32,500 nucleotides of DNA from Theodoxus fluviatilis (taxonomy: Eukaryota; Mollusca; Gastropoda; Cycloneritida; Neritidae). Each line of letters begins with the position of its first letter. Position 1 is the first letter of the stretch. Of this stretch, positions 21,190 through 32,500 are shown piece by piece. The stretch lies in contig JAWQFJ010000643.1 in assembly GCA_034096865.1 (NCBI GenBank), forward strand, positions 1-32,500, given 5' to 3'. Both the position numbers and the translations under genes were made by a program. The notes beneath the pieces were generated by a model. It was given only the letters and a program-made list of their open reading frames with translations. It was not told the origin of the DNA and searched no databases.

Positions 21190-24100
21190 AGAGGCTGTCA
21201 GGGAATGGCAACAAGGGGCTGTGTGGGAATGGCAACAAGAGGCAGTGTGGGAATGGCAACAAGGGGCTGTGTGGGAATGGCAACAAGGCACAGTGTGGGA
21301 ATGGCAACAAGGGGCAGTATGGGAATGGCAACAAGAGGCTGTGTGGGAATGGCAACAAGGGGCTGTGTGGAAATGGCAACAAGAGGCTGTGTGGGAATGG
21401 CAACAAGGGGCTGTGTGGGAATGGCAACAAGGGGCTGTGTGGGAATGGCAACAAGGGGCTGTGTGAGAATGGCAACAAAAGGCAGTGTGGGAATGGCAAC
21501 AAAAGGCAGTGTGGGAATGGCAACAAGGGGCTGTGTGGGAATGGCAACAAGGCACAGTGTGGGAATGGCAACAAGGGGCAGTGTGGGAATGGCAACAAGA
21601 GGCTGTGTGGGAATGGCAATAAGGGGCTGTGTGGGAATGGCAACAAGGGGCTGTGTGGGAATGGCAACATGGGGCTGTATGGGAATGGCAACAAGGGGCA
21701 GTGTGGGAATGGCAACAAGGGGCTGTGTGGGAATGGCAACAAGGGGCTGTGTGGGAATGGCAACAAGAGGCTGTGTGGGAATGGCAACAAGGGGCTGTGT
21801 GGGAATGGCAATAAGAGGCTGTGTGGGAATGGCAATAAGGGACAGTGTGGGAATGGCAACAAGGTGCTGTGTGGGAATGGCAACAAGGGACAGTGTGGGA
21901 ATGGCACCCAGAGGCTGTGTGGGAATGGCAACAAGGGGCTGTGTGGGAATGGCAACAAGAGGCAGTGTGGGAATGGCAACAAGGGGCTGTGTGGGAATGG
22001 CAACAAGGCACAGTGTGGGAATGGCAACAAGAGGCAGTGTGGGAATGGCAACAAGGGACAGTGTGGGAATGGCAACAAGAGGCAGTGTGTGAATGGCAAC
22101 AAGGGGCTGTGTGGGAATGGCAACAAGAGGCAGTGTGGGAATGGCAACAAGAGGCTGTGTGGGAATGGCAACAAGGGACAGTGTGGGAATGGCAACAAGA
22201 GGCAGTGTGGGAATGGCACCCAGAGGCTGTGTGGGAATGGCAACAAGAGGCAGTGTGGGAATGGCAACAAGAGGCTGTGTGGGAATGGCAACAAGGGACA
22301 GTGTGGGAATGGCAACAAGAGGCAGTGTGGGAATGGCAACAAGGGGCTGTGTGGGAATGGCAACAAGGGGCTGTGTGGGAATAGCAACAAGGGGCTGTGT
22401 GGGAATGGCAACATCAGGCTGTGTGGAAATGGCAATAAGAGACAGTGTGGGAATGGCAATAAGAGACAGTGTGGGAATGGCAACAAGGGGCTGTGTGGGA
22501 ATGGGAACAATGGGTTGTGTGGGAATGGCAACAAGAGGCTGTGTGGGAATGGCAACAATGGGCTGTGTGGGAATGGCAATAAGGCACAGTGTGGGAATGG
22601 CAACAAGGCACAGTGTGGGAATGGCAATAAGGCACAGTGTGGGAATGGCAATAAGGCACAGTGTGGGAATGGCAACAAGGGACAGTGTGGGAATGGCAAC
22701 AAGAGGCTGTGTGGGAATGGCAACAAGATGCTGTGTGGGAATGGCAATAAGGCACAGTGTGGGAATGGCAATAAGGCACAGTGTGGGAATGGCAATAAGG
22801 CACAGTGTGGGAATGGCAACAAGGGACAGTGTGGGAATGGCAACAAGAGGCTGTGTGGGAATGGCAACAAGATGCTGTGTGGGAATGGCAACAAGGGGCT
22901 GTGTGGGAATGCCAATAAGGGACTGTGTGGGAATGGCAACAAGAGGCTGTGTGGGAATGGCAACAAGGGGCTGTGTGGGAATGGCAACAAGAGGCTGTGT
23001 GGGAATGGCAACAAGAGGCTGTGTGGGAATGGCAACAAGAGTCTGTGTGGGAATGGCAACAAGGGGCTGAGTGGGAATGGCAACAAGGGGCTGAATGAGA
23101 ATGGCAATAAGGGACAGTGTGGGAATGGCAATAAGAGACAGTGTGGGAATGGCAACAAGGGGCTGTGTGGGAATGGCAACAAGAGGCAGTGTGGGAATGG
23201 CAACAAGGGGCTGTGTGGGAATGGCAACAAGAGGCTGTCAGGGAATGGCAACAAGGGGCTGTGTGGGAATGGCAACAAGGCACAGTGTGGGAATGGCAAC
23301 AAGGGGCAGTATGGGAATGGCAACAAGAGGCTGTGTGGGAATGGCAACAAGGGGCTGTGTGGAAATGGCAACAAGAGGCTGTGTGGGAATGGCAACAAGG
23401 GGCTGTGTGGGAATGGCAACAAGGGGCTGTGTGGGAATGGCAACAAGGGGCTGAGTGGGAATGGCAACAAGGCACAGTGTGGGAATGGCAACAAGGTGCT
23501 GTGTGGGAATGGCAACAAGAGGCTGTGTGGGAATGGCAACAAGGGATAGTGTGGGAATGGCAACAAGGCACAGTGTGGGAATGGCAACAAGAGGCTGTGT
23601 GGGAATGGCAACAATGGGCTGTGTGGGAATGGCAATAAGGGACTGTGTGGTAATGGCAATAAGGGACTGTGTGGGAATGGCAATAAGGAGGGGCTGTGTG
23701 GGAATGGCAACAAGGGACAGTGTGGGAATGGCAACAAGGGGCTGTGTGGGAATGGCAATAAGGGACAGTGTGGGAATGGCAATAAGGGACTGTGTTGGAA
23801 TGGCAATAAGGAGGGGCTGTGTGGGAATGGCAACAAGGCACAGTGTGAGAATGGCACCCAGAGGCTGTGTGGGAATGGCAACAAGAGGCTGTGTGGGAAT
23901 GGCAACAAGGGGCTGTGTGGGAATGCCAATAAGGGGCTGTGTGGGAATGGCAACAAGGTGCTGTGTGAGAATGGCAACAAGGGGCTGTGTGGGAATGGCA
24001 ACAAGGGACAGTGTGAGAATGGCACCCAGAGGCTGTGTGGGAATGGCAACAAGGGACAGTGTGGGAATGGCAACAAGGGGCTGTGTGGGAATGGCAACAA

Positions 24101-26199
24101 GGGACAGTGTGAGAATGGCACCCAGAGGCTGTGTGGGAGTGGCAACAAGGCACAGTGTGGGAATGGCAACAAGAGGCAGTGTGGGAATGGCAACAAGAGG
24201 CTGTGTGGGAATGGCAACAAGGGGCTGTGTGGGAATGCCAATAAGGGACTGTGTGGGAATGGCAACAAGAAGCTGTGTGGGAATGGCAACAAGGGGCTGT
24301 GTGGGAATGGCAACAAGGGACAGTGTGAGAATGGCAACAAGGTGCTGTGTGGGAATGGCAACAAGGGGCTGTGTGGGAATGGCAACAAGGGACAGTGTGG
24401 GAATGGCAACAAGGGGCTGTGTGGGAATGGCACCCAGAGGCTGTGTGGGAATGGCACCCAGAGGCTGTGTGGGAATGGCAACAAGGGGCAGTGTGGGAAT
24501 GGCAACATGAGGCTGTGTGGGAATGGCAACAAGGCACAGTGTGGGAATGGCAACAAGAGGCTGTGTGGGAATGGCAACAAGGGGCTGTGTGGGAATGGCA
24601 CCCAGAGGCTGTGTGGGAATGGCAACAAGGGGCTGTGTGGGAATAGCAACATCAGGCTGTGTGGAAATGGCAATAAGGGACAGTGTGGGAATGGCAACAA
24701 GGGACAGTGTGAGAATGGCACCCAGAGGCTGTGTGGGAATGGCAACAAGAGGCTGTGTGGGAATGGCAACAAGGGACTGTGTGGGAATGGCAACAAGAGG
24801 CTGTGTGGGAATGGCAACAAGGGGCTGTGTGGGAATGGCAACAAGGGACTGTGTGGGAATGGCAACAAGGGGCTGTGTGGGAATGGCAACAAGGGACTGT
24901 GTGGGAATGGCAACAAGAGGCTGTGTGGGAATGGCAACAAGGGGCTGTGTGGGAATGGCAACAAGGGTCTGTGTGGGAATGGCAACAAGAGGCTGTGTGG
25001 GAATGGCAACAAGGCACAGTGTGGGAATGGCAACTAGGGGCTGTGTGGGAATGGCAACAAGAGGCTGTGTGGGAATGGCAACAAGGGACTGTGTGGGAAT
25101 GGCAACAAGGGGCTGTGTGGGAATGGCAACAAGAGGCTGTGTGGGAATGGCAACAAGGCACAGTGTGGGAATGGCAACAAGAGGCTGTGTGGGAATGGCA
25201 ACAAGGGGCTGTGTGGGAATGGCACCCAGAGGCTGTGTGGGAATGGCAACAAGGGGCTGTGTGGGAATAGCAACATCAGGCTGTGTGGAAATGGCAATAA
25301 GGGACAGTGTGGGAATGGCAACAAGGGACAGTGTGAGAATGGCACCCAGAGGCTGTGTGGGAATGGCAACAAGGGGCTGTGTGGGAATGGCAACAAGGGG
25401 CTGTGTGGGAATGGCAACAAGGGGCTGTGTGGGAATGGCAACATCAGGCTGTGTGGAAATGGCAATAAGGGACAGTGTGGGAATGGCAACAATGGGTTGT
25501 GTGGGAATGGCAACAAGAGGCTGTGTGGGAATGGTAACAAGAGGCTGTGTGGGAATGGCAACAATGGGCTGTGTGGGAATGGCAATAAGGCACAGTGTGG
25601 GAATGGCAACAAGGGACAGTGTGGGAATGGCAACAAGAGGCTGTGTGGGAATGGCAACAAGAGGCTGTGTGGGAATGGCAACAAGGGGCTGTGTGGGAAT
25701 GCCAATAAGGGACTGTGTGGGAATGGCAACAAGAGGCTGTGTGGGAATGGCAACAAGGGGCTGTGTGGGAATGGCAACAAGAGGCTGTGTGGGAATGGCA
25801 ACAAGAGGCTGTGTGGGAATGGCAACAAGAGGCTGTGTGGGAATGGCAACAAGGGGCTGAGTGGGAATGGCAACAAGGGGCTGAATGAGAATGGCAATAA
25901 GGGACAGTGTGGGAATGGCAATAAGGGACAGTGTGGGAATGGCAACAAGGGGCTGTGTGGGAATGGCAACAAGGGGCTGTGTGGGAATGGCAACAAGGGG
26001 CTGTGTGGGAATGGCAACAAGAGGCTGTCAGGGAATGGCAACAAGGGGCTGTGTGGGAATGGCAACAAGGCACAGTGTGGGAATGGCAACAAGGGGCAGT
26101 ATGGGAATGGCAACAAGAGGCTGTGTGGGAATGGCAACCAGGGGCTGTGTGGAAATGGCAACGAGAGGCTGTGTGGGAATGGCAACAAGGGGCTGTGTG

Positions 26200-29100
26200 G
26201 GAATGGCAACAAGGGGCTGTGTGGGAATGGCAACAAGGGTCTGTGTGAGAATGGCAACAAAAGGCAGTGTGGGAATGGCAACAAAAGGCAGTGTGGGAAT
26301 GGCAACAAGGGGCTGTGTGGGAATGGCAACAAGGCACAGTGTGGGAATGGCAACAAAGGGCAGTGTGGGAATGGCAACAAGAGGCTGTGTGGGAATGGCA
26401 ACAAGGGGCTGTGTGGGAATGGCAACAAGGGGCTGTGTGGGAATGGCAACATGGGGCTGTGTGGGAATGGCAACAAGGGGCAGTGTGGGAATGGCAACAA
26501 GAGGCTGTGTGGGAATGGCAACAAGGGGCTGTGTGGGAATGGCAACAAGGGGCTGTGTGGAAATGGCAACAAGAGGCTGTGTGAGAATGGCAATAAGGGG
26601 CTGTGTGGGAATGGCAACAAGGGGCTGTGTGGGAATGGCAACAAGGGGCTGTGTGGGAATGGCAACAAGAGGCTGTCAGGGAATGGCAACAAGGGGCTGT
26701 GTGGGAATGGCAACAAGAGGCTGTGTGGAAATGGCAACAAGAGGCTGTGTGGGAATGGCAATAAGGGGCTGTGTGGGAATGGCAACAAGAGGCAGTGTGG
26801 GAATGGCAACAAGAGGCTGTGTGGGAATGGCAACAAGGGGCTGTCTGGGAATAGCAACAAGGGGCTGTGTGGGAATGGCAATAAGGCACAGTGTGGGAAT
26901 GGTAACGAGGGGCTGTGTGGGAATGGCAATAAGGGACAGTGTGGGAATGGCAACAAGGCACAGTGTGGGAATTGCAACAAGAGGCTGTGAGGGAATGGCA
27001 ATAAGGGACTGTTTGGGAATGGCAATAAGGGGCTGTGTGGGAATGGCAACCAGGGGCTGTGTGGGAATGGCAACAAGAGGCTGTGTGGGAATGGCAACAA
27101 GGGGCTGAGTGGGAATGGCAACAAGGCACAGTGTGGGAATGGCAACAAGGTGCTGTGTGGGAATGGCAACAAGAGGCTGTGTGAGAATGGCAACAAGGGA
27201 TAGTGTGGGAATGGCAACAAGGCACAGTGTGGGAATGGCAACAAGAGGCTGTGTGGGAATGGCAACAATGGGCTGTGTGGGAATGGCAACAAGGGGCTGT
27301 GTGGGAATGGCAACAAGGTGCTGTGTGGGAATGGCAACAAGGTGCTGTGTGGGAATGGCAACAAGGGATAGTGTGGGAATGGCAACAAGGCACAGTGTGG
27401 GAATGGCAACAAGGGGCTGTGTAAGAATGGCAACAATGGGCTGTGTGGGAATGGCAATAAGGGACTGTGTGGGAATGGCAATAAGGGACTGTGTGGGAAT
27501 GGCAATAAGGAGGGGCTGTGTGGGAATGGCAACAAGGGACAGTGTGGGAATGGCAATAAGGGACTGTGTGGGAATGGCAATAAGGAGGGGCTGTGTGGGA
27601 ATGGCAACAAGGGACAGTGTGAGAATGGCACCCAGAGGCTGTGTGGGAATGGCAACAAGGCACAGTGTGGGAATGGCAACAAGGGACTGTGTGGGAATGG
27701 CAATAAGGAGGGGCTGTGTGGGAATGGCAACAAGGGACAGTGTGGGAATGGCAACAAGGCACAGTGTGGGAATGGCAACAAGGGACAGTGTGGAATGGCA
27801 ATAAGGCACAGTGTGGGAATGGCAACAAGGGACAGTGTGGGAATGGCAATAAGGAGGGGCTGTGTGGGAATGGCAACAAGGGACAGTGTGGGAATGGCAA
27901 CAAGGCACAGTGTGGGAATGGCACCCAGAGGCTGTGTGGGAATGGCAATAAGGCACAGTGTGGGAATGGCAACAAGGGACATGTGTGGAATGGCAATAAG
28001 GCACAGTGTGGGAATGGCAACAAGGGACAGTGTGGGAATGGCAACAAGAGGCTGTGTGGGAATGGCAATAAGGGGCTGTGTGGGAATGGCAACAAGAGGC
28101 TGTGTGGGAATGGCAACAAGGGACAGTGTGGGAATGGCAACAAGGCACAGTGTGGGAATGGCAACAAGGGACAGTGTGGAATGGCAATAAGGCACAGTGT
28201 GGGAATGGCAACAAGGGACAGTGTGGGAATGGCAACAAGAGGCTGTGTGGGAATGGCAATAAGGGGCTGTGTGGGAATGGCAACAAGGGGCTGTGTGGGA
28301 ATGGCAACAAGGGGCTGTGTGGGAATGGCAACAAGGGGCTGTGTGAGAATGGCAACAAAAGGCAGTGTGGGAATGGCAACAAAAGGCAGTGTGGGAATGG
28401 CAACAAGGGGCTGTGTGGGAATGGCAACAAGGCACAGTGTGGGAATGGCAACAAGGGGCAGTGTGGGAATGGCAACAAGAGGCTGTGTGGGAATGGCAAC
28501 AAGGGGCTGTGTGGGAATGGCAACAAGGGGCTGTGTGGGAATGGCAACATGGGGCTGTGTGGGAATGGCAACAAGGGGCAGTGTGGGAATGGCAACAAGA
28601 GGCTGTGTGGGAATGGCAACAAGGGGCTGTGTGGGAATGGCAACAAGAGGCTGTGTGAGAATGGCAATAAGGGGCTGTGTGGGAATGGCAACAAGGGGCT
28701 GTGTGGGAATGGCAACAAGGGGCTGTGTGGGAATGGCAACAAGAGGCTGTCAGGGAATGGCAACAAGGGGCTGTGTGGGAATGGCAACAAGAGGCTGTGT
28801 GGAAATGGCAACAAGAGGCTGTGTGGGAATGGCAATAAGGGGCTGTGTGGGAATGGCAACAAGAGGCAGTGTGGGAATGGCAACAAGAGGCTGTGTGGGA
28901 ATGGCAACAAGGGGCTGTCTGGGAATAGCAACAAGGGGCTGTGTGGGAATGGCAATAAGGCACAGTGTGGGAATGGTAACGAGGGGCTGTGTGGGAATGG
29001 CAATAAGGGACAGTGTGGGAATGGCAACAAGGCACAGTGTGGGAATTGCAACAAGAGGCTGTGAGGGAATGGCAATAAGGGACTGTTTGGGAATGGCAAT

Positions 29101-30300
29101 AAGGGGCTGTGTGGGAATGGCAACAAGGGGCTGTGTGGGAATGGCAACAAGAGGCTGTGTGGGAATGGCAACAAGGGACTGTGTGGGAATGGCAACAAGG
29201 CACAGTGTGGGAATGGCAACAAGGTGCTGTGTGGGAATGGCAACAAGAGGCTGTGTGAGAATGGCAACAAGGGATAGTGTGGGAATGGCAACAAGGCACA
29301 GTGTGGGAATGGCAACAAGAGGCTGTGTGGGAATGGCAGCAATGGGCTGTGTGGGAATGGCAACAAGGGGCTGTGTGGGAATGGCAACAAGGTGCTGTGT
29401 GGGAATGGCAACAAGGTGCTGTGTGGGAATGGCAACAAGGGATAGTGTGGGAATGGCAACAAGGCACAGTGTGGGAATGGCAACAAGGGGCTGTGTGGGA
29501 ATGGCAACAATGGGCTGTGTGGGAATGGCAATAAGGGACTGTGTGGGAATGGCAATAAGGGACTGTGTGGGAATGGCAATAAGGAGGGGCTGTGTGGGAA
29601 TGGCAACAAGGGACAGTGTGGGAATGGCAATAAGGGACTGTGTGGGAATGGCAATAAGGAGGGGCTGTGTGGGAATGGCAACAAGGGACAGTGTGAGAAT
29701 GGCACCCAGAGGCTGTGTGGGAATGGCAACAAGGCACAGTGTGGGAATGGCAACAAGGGACTGTGTGGGAATGGCAATAAGGAGGGGCTGTGTGGGAATG
29801 GCAACAAGGGACAGTGTGGGAATGGCAACAAGGCACAGTGTGGGAATGGCAACAAGGGACAGTGTGGAATGGCAATAAGGCACAGTGTGGGAATGGCAAC
29901 AAGGGACAGTGTGGGAATGGCAATAAGGAGGGGCTGTGTGGGAATGGCAACAAGGGACAGTGTGGGAATGGCAACAAGGCACAGTGTGGGAATGGCACCC
30001 AGAGGCTGTGTGGGAATGGCAATAAGGCACAGTGTGGGAATGGCAACAAGGGACAGTGTGGAATGGCAATAAGGCACAGTGTGGGAATGGCAACAAGGGA
30101 CAGTGTGGGAATGGCAACAAGAGGCTGTGTGGGAATGGCAATAAGGGGCTGTGTGGGAATGGCAACAAGAGGCTGTGTGGGAATGGCAACAAGGGACAGT
30201 GTGGGAATGGCAACAAGGCACAGTGTGGGAATGGCAACAAGAGGCTGTGTGGGAATGGCAACAAGAGGCTGTGTGGGAATGGCAACATCAGGCTGTGTGG
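26200..30300. repeat. About 2.07-kb higher-order duplication, two copies
   Basis: Rare variants recur at a constant offset of 2074 bp: GGGAATTGCAACAAGAGGCTG (within 26968/29042), the GGGATAG stop-bearing units (27201/29275 and 27369/29443) and the 23-bp unit (27791/29865). The copies therefore run roughly 26.2-28.2 kb and 28.3-30.3 kb. Before about 26.6 kb the offset is 2098, showing that one 24-bp unit is lost in the second copy. Near 28.17/30.06 kb the offset falls by 192 bp (8 units). Confidence 0.85.
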
Positions 30301-32500
30301 GAATGGCAATAAGGGACTGTGTGGGAATGGCAATAAGGGACTGTGTGGGAATGGCAACAAGAGGCTGTGTGGGAATGGCAACAAGGGGCTGTGTGGGAAT
30401 GGCAACAAGAGGCTGTGTGGGAATGGCAACAATGGGTTGTGTGGGAATGGCAACAAGGGGCTGTGTGGGAATGGCAACAAGGTGCTGTGTGGGAATGGCA
30501 ACAAGGTGCTGTGTGGGAATGGCAACAAGGCACAGTGTGGGAATGGCAACAAGGGGCTGTGTGGGAATGGCAACAATGGGCTGTGTGGGAATGGCAATAA
30601 GGGACTGTGTGGGAATGGTAACGAGGGGCTGTGTGGGAATGGCAACAAGGCACAGTGTGGGAATTGCAACAAGGCACAGTGTGGGAATGGCAATAAGGCA
30701 CAGTGTGGGAATTGCAACAAGGCACAGTGTGGGAATTGCAACAAGGCACAGTGTGGGAATTGCAACAATGCACAGTGTGGGAATGGCAACAAGGCACAGT
30801 GTGGGAATGGCAATAAGGGACTGTGTGGGAATGGCAACAAGGTGCTGTGTGGGAATGGCAACAAGGTGCTGTGTGGGAATGGCAACAAGAGGCTGTGTGG
30901 GAATGGCAACAAGGCACAGTGTGGGAATGGCAACAAGGTGCTGTGTGGGAATGGCAACAAGAGGCTGTGTGGGAATGGCAACAAGGTGCTGTGTGGGAAT
31001 GGCAACAAGAGGCTGTGTGGGAATGGCAACAAGAGGCTGTGTGGGAATGGCAACAAGGTGCTGTGTGGGAATGGCAACAAGAGGCTGTGTGGGAATGACA
31101 ACAAGGGGCTGTGTGGGAATGGCACCCAGAGGCTGTGTGGGAATGGCACCCAGAGGCTGTGTGGGAATGGCAACAAGGGGCTGTGTGGGAATGGCAACAA
31201 GGTGCTGTGTGGGAATGGCAACAAGAGGCTGTGTGGGAATGGCAACAAGGCACAGTGTGGGAATGGCAACAAGAGGCTGTGTGGGAATGGCAACAAGGCA
31301 CAGTGTGGGAATGGCAACAAGGTGCTGTGTGGGAATGGCAACAAGAGGCTGTGTGGGAATGGCAACAAGGGGCTGTGTGGGAATGGCACCCAGAGGCTGT
31401 GTGGGAATGGCACCCAGAGGCTGTGTGGGAATGGCAACAAGAGGCTGTGTGGGAATGGCAACAAGGGGCTGTGTGGGAATGGCAACAAGGGGCTGTGTGG
31501 GAATGGCAACAAGAGGCTGTGTGGGAATGGCAACAAGAGGCTGTGTGGGAATGGCAACAAGGCACAGTGTGGGAATGGCAACAAGGGGCTGTGTGGGAAT
31601 GGCACCCAGAGGCTGTGTGGGAATGGCACCCAGAGGCTGTGTGGGAATGGCAACAAGAGGCTGTGTGGGAATGGCAACAAGGGGCTGTGTGGGAATGGCA
31701 ACAAGGGGCTGTGTGGGAATGGCAACAAGAGGCTGTGTGGGAATGGCAACAAGAGGCTGTGTGGGAATGGCAACAAGGGGCTGTGTGGGAATGGCAACAT
31801 CAGGCTGTGTGGAAATGGCTATAAGGGACAGTGTGGGAATGGCAACAATGGGTTGTGTGGGAATGGCAACAAGAGGCTGTGTGGGAATGGTAACAAGAGG
31901 CTGTGTGGGAATGGCAACAATGGGCTGTGTGGGAATGGCAATAAGGCACAGTGTGGGAATGGCAACAAGGGACAGTGTGGGAATGGCAACAAGAGGCTGT
32001 GTGGGAATGGCAACAATGGGTTGTGTGGGAATGGCAACAAGAGGCTGTGTGGGAATGGCAACAAGGGGCTGTGTGGGAATGCCAATAAGGGACTGTGTGG
32101 GAATGGCAACAAGAGGCTGTGTGGGAATGGCAACAATGGGCTGTGTGGGAATGGCAACAAGAGGCTGTGTGGGAATGGCAACAAGAGGCTGTGTGGGAAT
32201 GGCAACAAGGGGCTGAGTGGGAATGGCAACAAGGGGCTGTGTGGGAATGGCAATAAGGGACAGTGTGGGAATGGCAATAAGGGACAGTGTGGAAATAGCA
32301 ATAAGGCACAGTGTGGGAATGGCAACAACGGGCTGTGTGGGAATGGCAATAAGGGATAGTGTGGGAATGGCAACAAGGGGCTGTGTGGGAATGGCAACAA
32401 GGGGCTGTGTGGGAATGGCAATAAGGGACAGTGTGGGAATGGCAATAAGGGACAGTGTGGGAATGGCAAAAAGAGGCTGTGTGGGAATGGCAATAAGAGG

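Larger units (their letters stand above)
20155..32500. repeat. 24-bp satellite/minisatellite array, about 510 units, continuing past the window
   Basis: The unit core on the plus strand is GGGCTGTGTGGGAATGGC followed by AACAAG, 24 bp in total. Variation concentrates in one small block: GGGCTG, AGGCTG, GGACAG, GGACTG, GCACAG, GTGCTG, AGGCAG, GGGCAG, with AAC/AAT and AAG/ATG/CCCAG alternatives upstream. A few units are 27 bp (AAGGAGGGGCTG, for example near 23689, 27507, 27710, 29582) or 23 bp (GTGTGGAATGG, near 27790, 28176, 29864, 30058). The left edge decays over about two units at 20150-20180. Higher-order duplications are visible (separate entries). The consensus has no CpG. Very long open frames occur on both strands because the length is a multiple of three and stops are rare. 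I find no start context, splice support or synonymous bias that would make it coding. Confidence 0.97.

Noticed and set aside
20141..32493. Giant open frames (up to about 1,670 codons) on both strands
   Set aside because: All are produced by a nearly stop-free 24-bp tandem repeat. Several frames are open at once, unit changes are mostly non-synonymous in the frame examined, and no start or splice context supports them.
20155..32500. CRISPR-like array
   Set aside because: Units are directly adjacent with no unique spacers, and the context is a eukaryotic intron-containing gene.

Overview
The window is genomic DNA of an animal, most likely a marine invertebrate and probably a mollusc. The reasons are: one spliced gene with GT-AG introns and phase-matched exons; a STAND NTPase plus ankyrin repeat architecture that is expanded in molluscs and other marine invertebrates; long CA/GT microsatellites; and several non-autonomous transposable elements. 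The species assignment is inference.

Layout. Positions 1-7.7 kb hold no recognisable gene. They contain an inverted array of CCCCAAATC-type repeats (145-932), GT, CT/AT and CA microsatellites, a 236-bp MITE with perfect terminal inverted repeats (3772-4007) and a 105-bp x 3 tandem repeat (6757-7071). Positions 7700-8764 look like a solo LTR, with TG...CA ends and a TGGG target duplication. From 9042 to 19629 lies one gene on the minus strand, reconstructed from four exons: 19629-19495, 17671-17004, 14205-13958 and 10680-9042. The junction phases agree (1/1, 0/0, 2/2). From the ATG at 19624 it would encode 894 residues: a short N-terminal segment, an nSTAND3-type P-loop NTPase, a helical connecting region, and seven or eight ankyrin repeats. 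This is the layout of an NLR-like intracellular sensor; the ligand and pathway cannot be read from the sequence. Its last intron carries two large foldback (hairpin) elements: 10799-11680, with a 7-bp target duplication, and 12295-13785, with a TA target duplication and arms of about 690 bp.

From about 20155 to the end of the window (and beyond it) there is a 24-bp tandem repeat of roughly 510 units with nested higher-order duplications (offsets 480, 2074, 2790 and 6357 bp). Because the unit is a multiple of three and nearly stop-free, it creates huge open frames on both strands, which I judge not to be genes. If the gene has exons upstream of 19629, this satellite is intronic or lies in the gene's 5' region. 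A separate 16-bp minisatellite sits about 40 bp beyond the splice donor of the first visible exon.

The most notable features are the very large, hierarchically duplicated satellite beside (or inside) an NLR-like gene, the two long hairpin elements within one intron of that gene, and a competing frame-shifting splice donor at the NTPase/ankyrin boundary. I found no RNA genes, CRISPR arrays or prokaryote-type operons.
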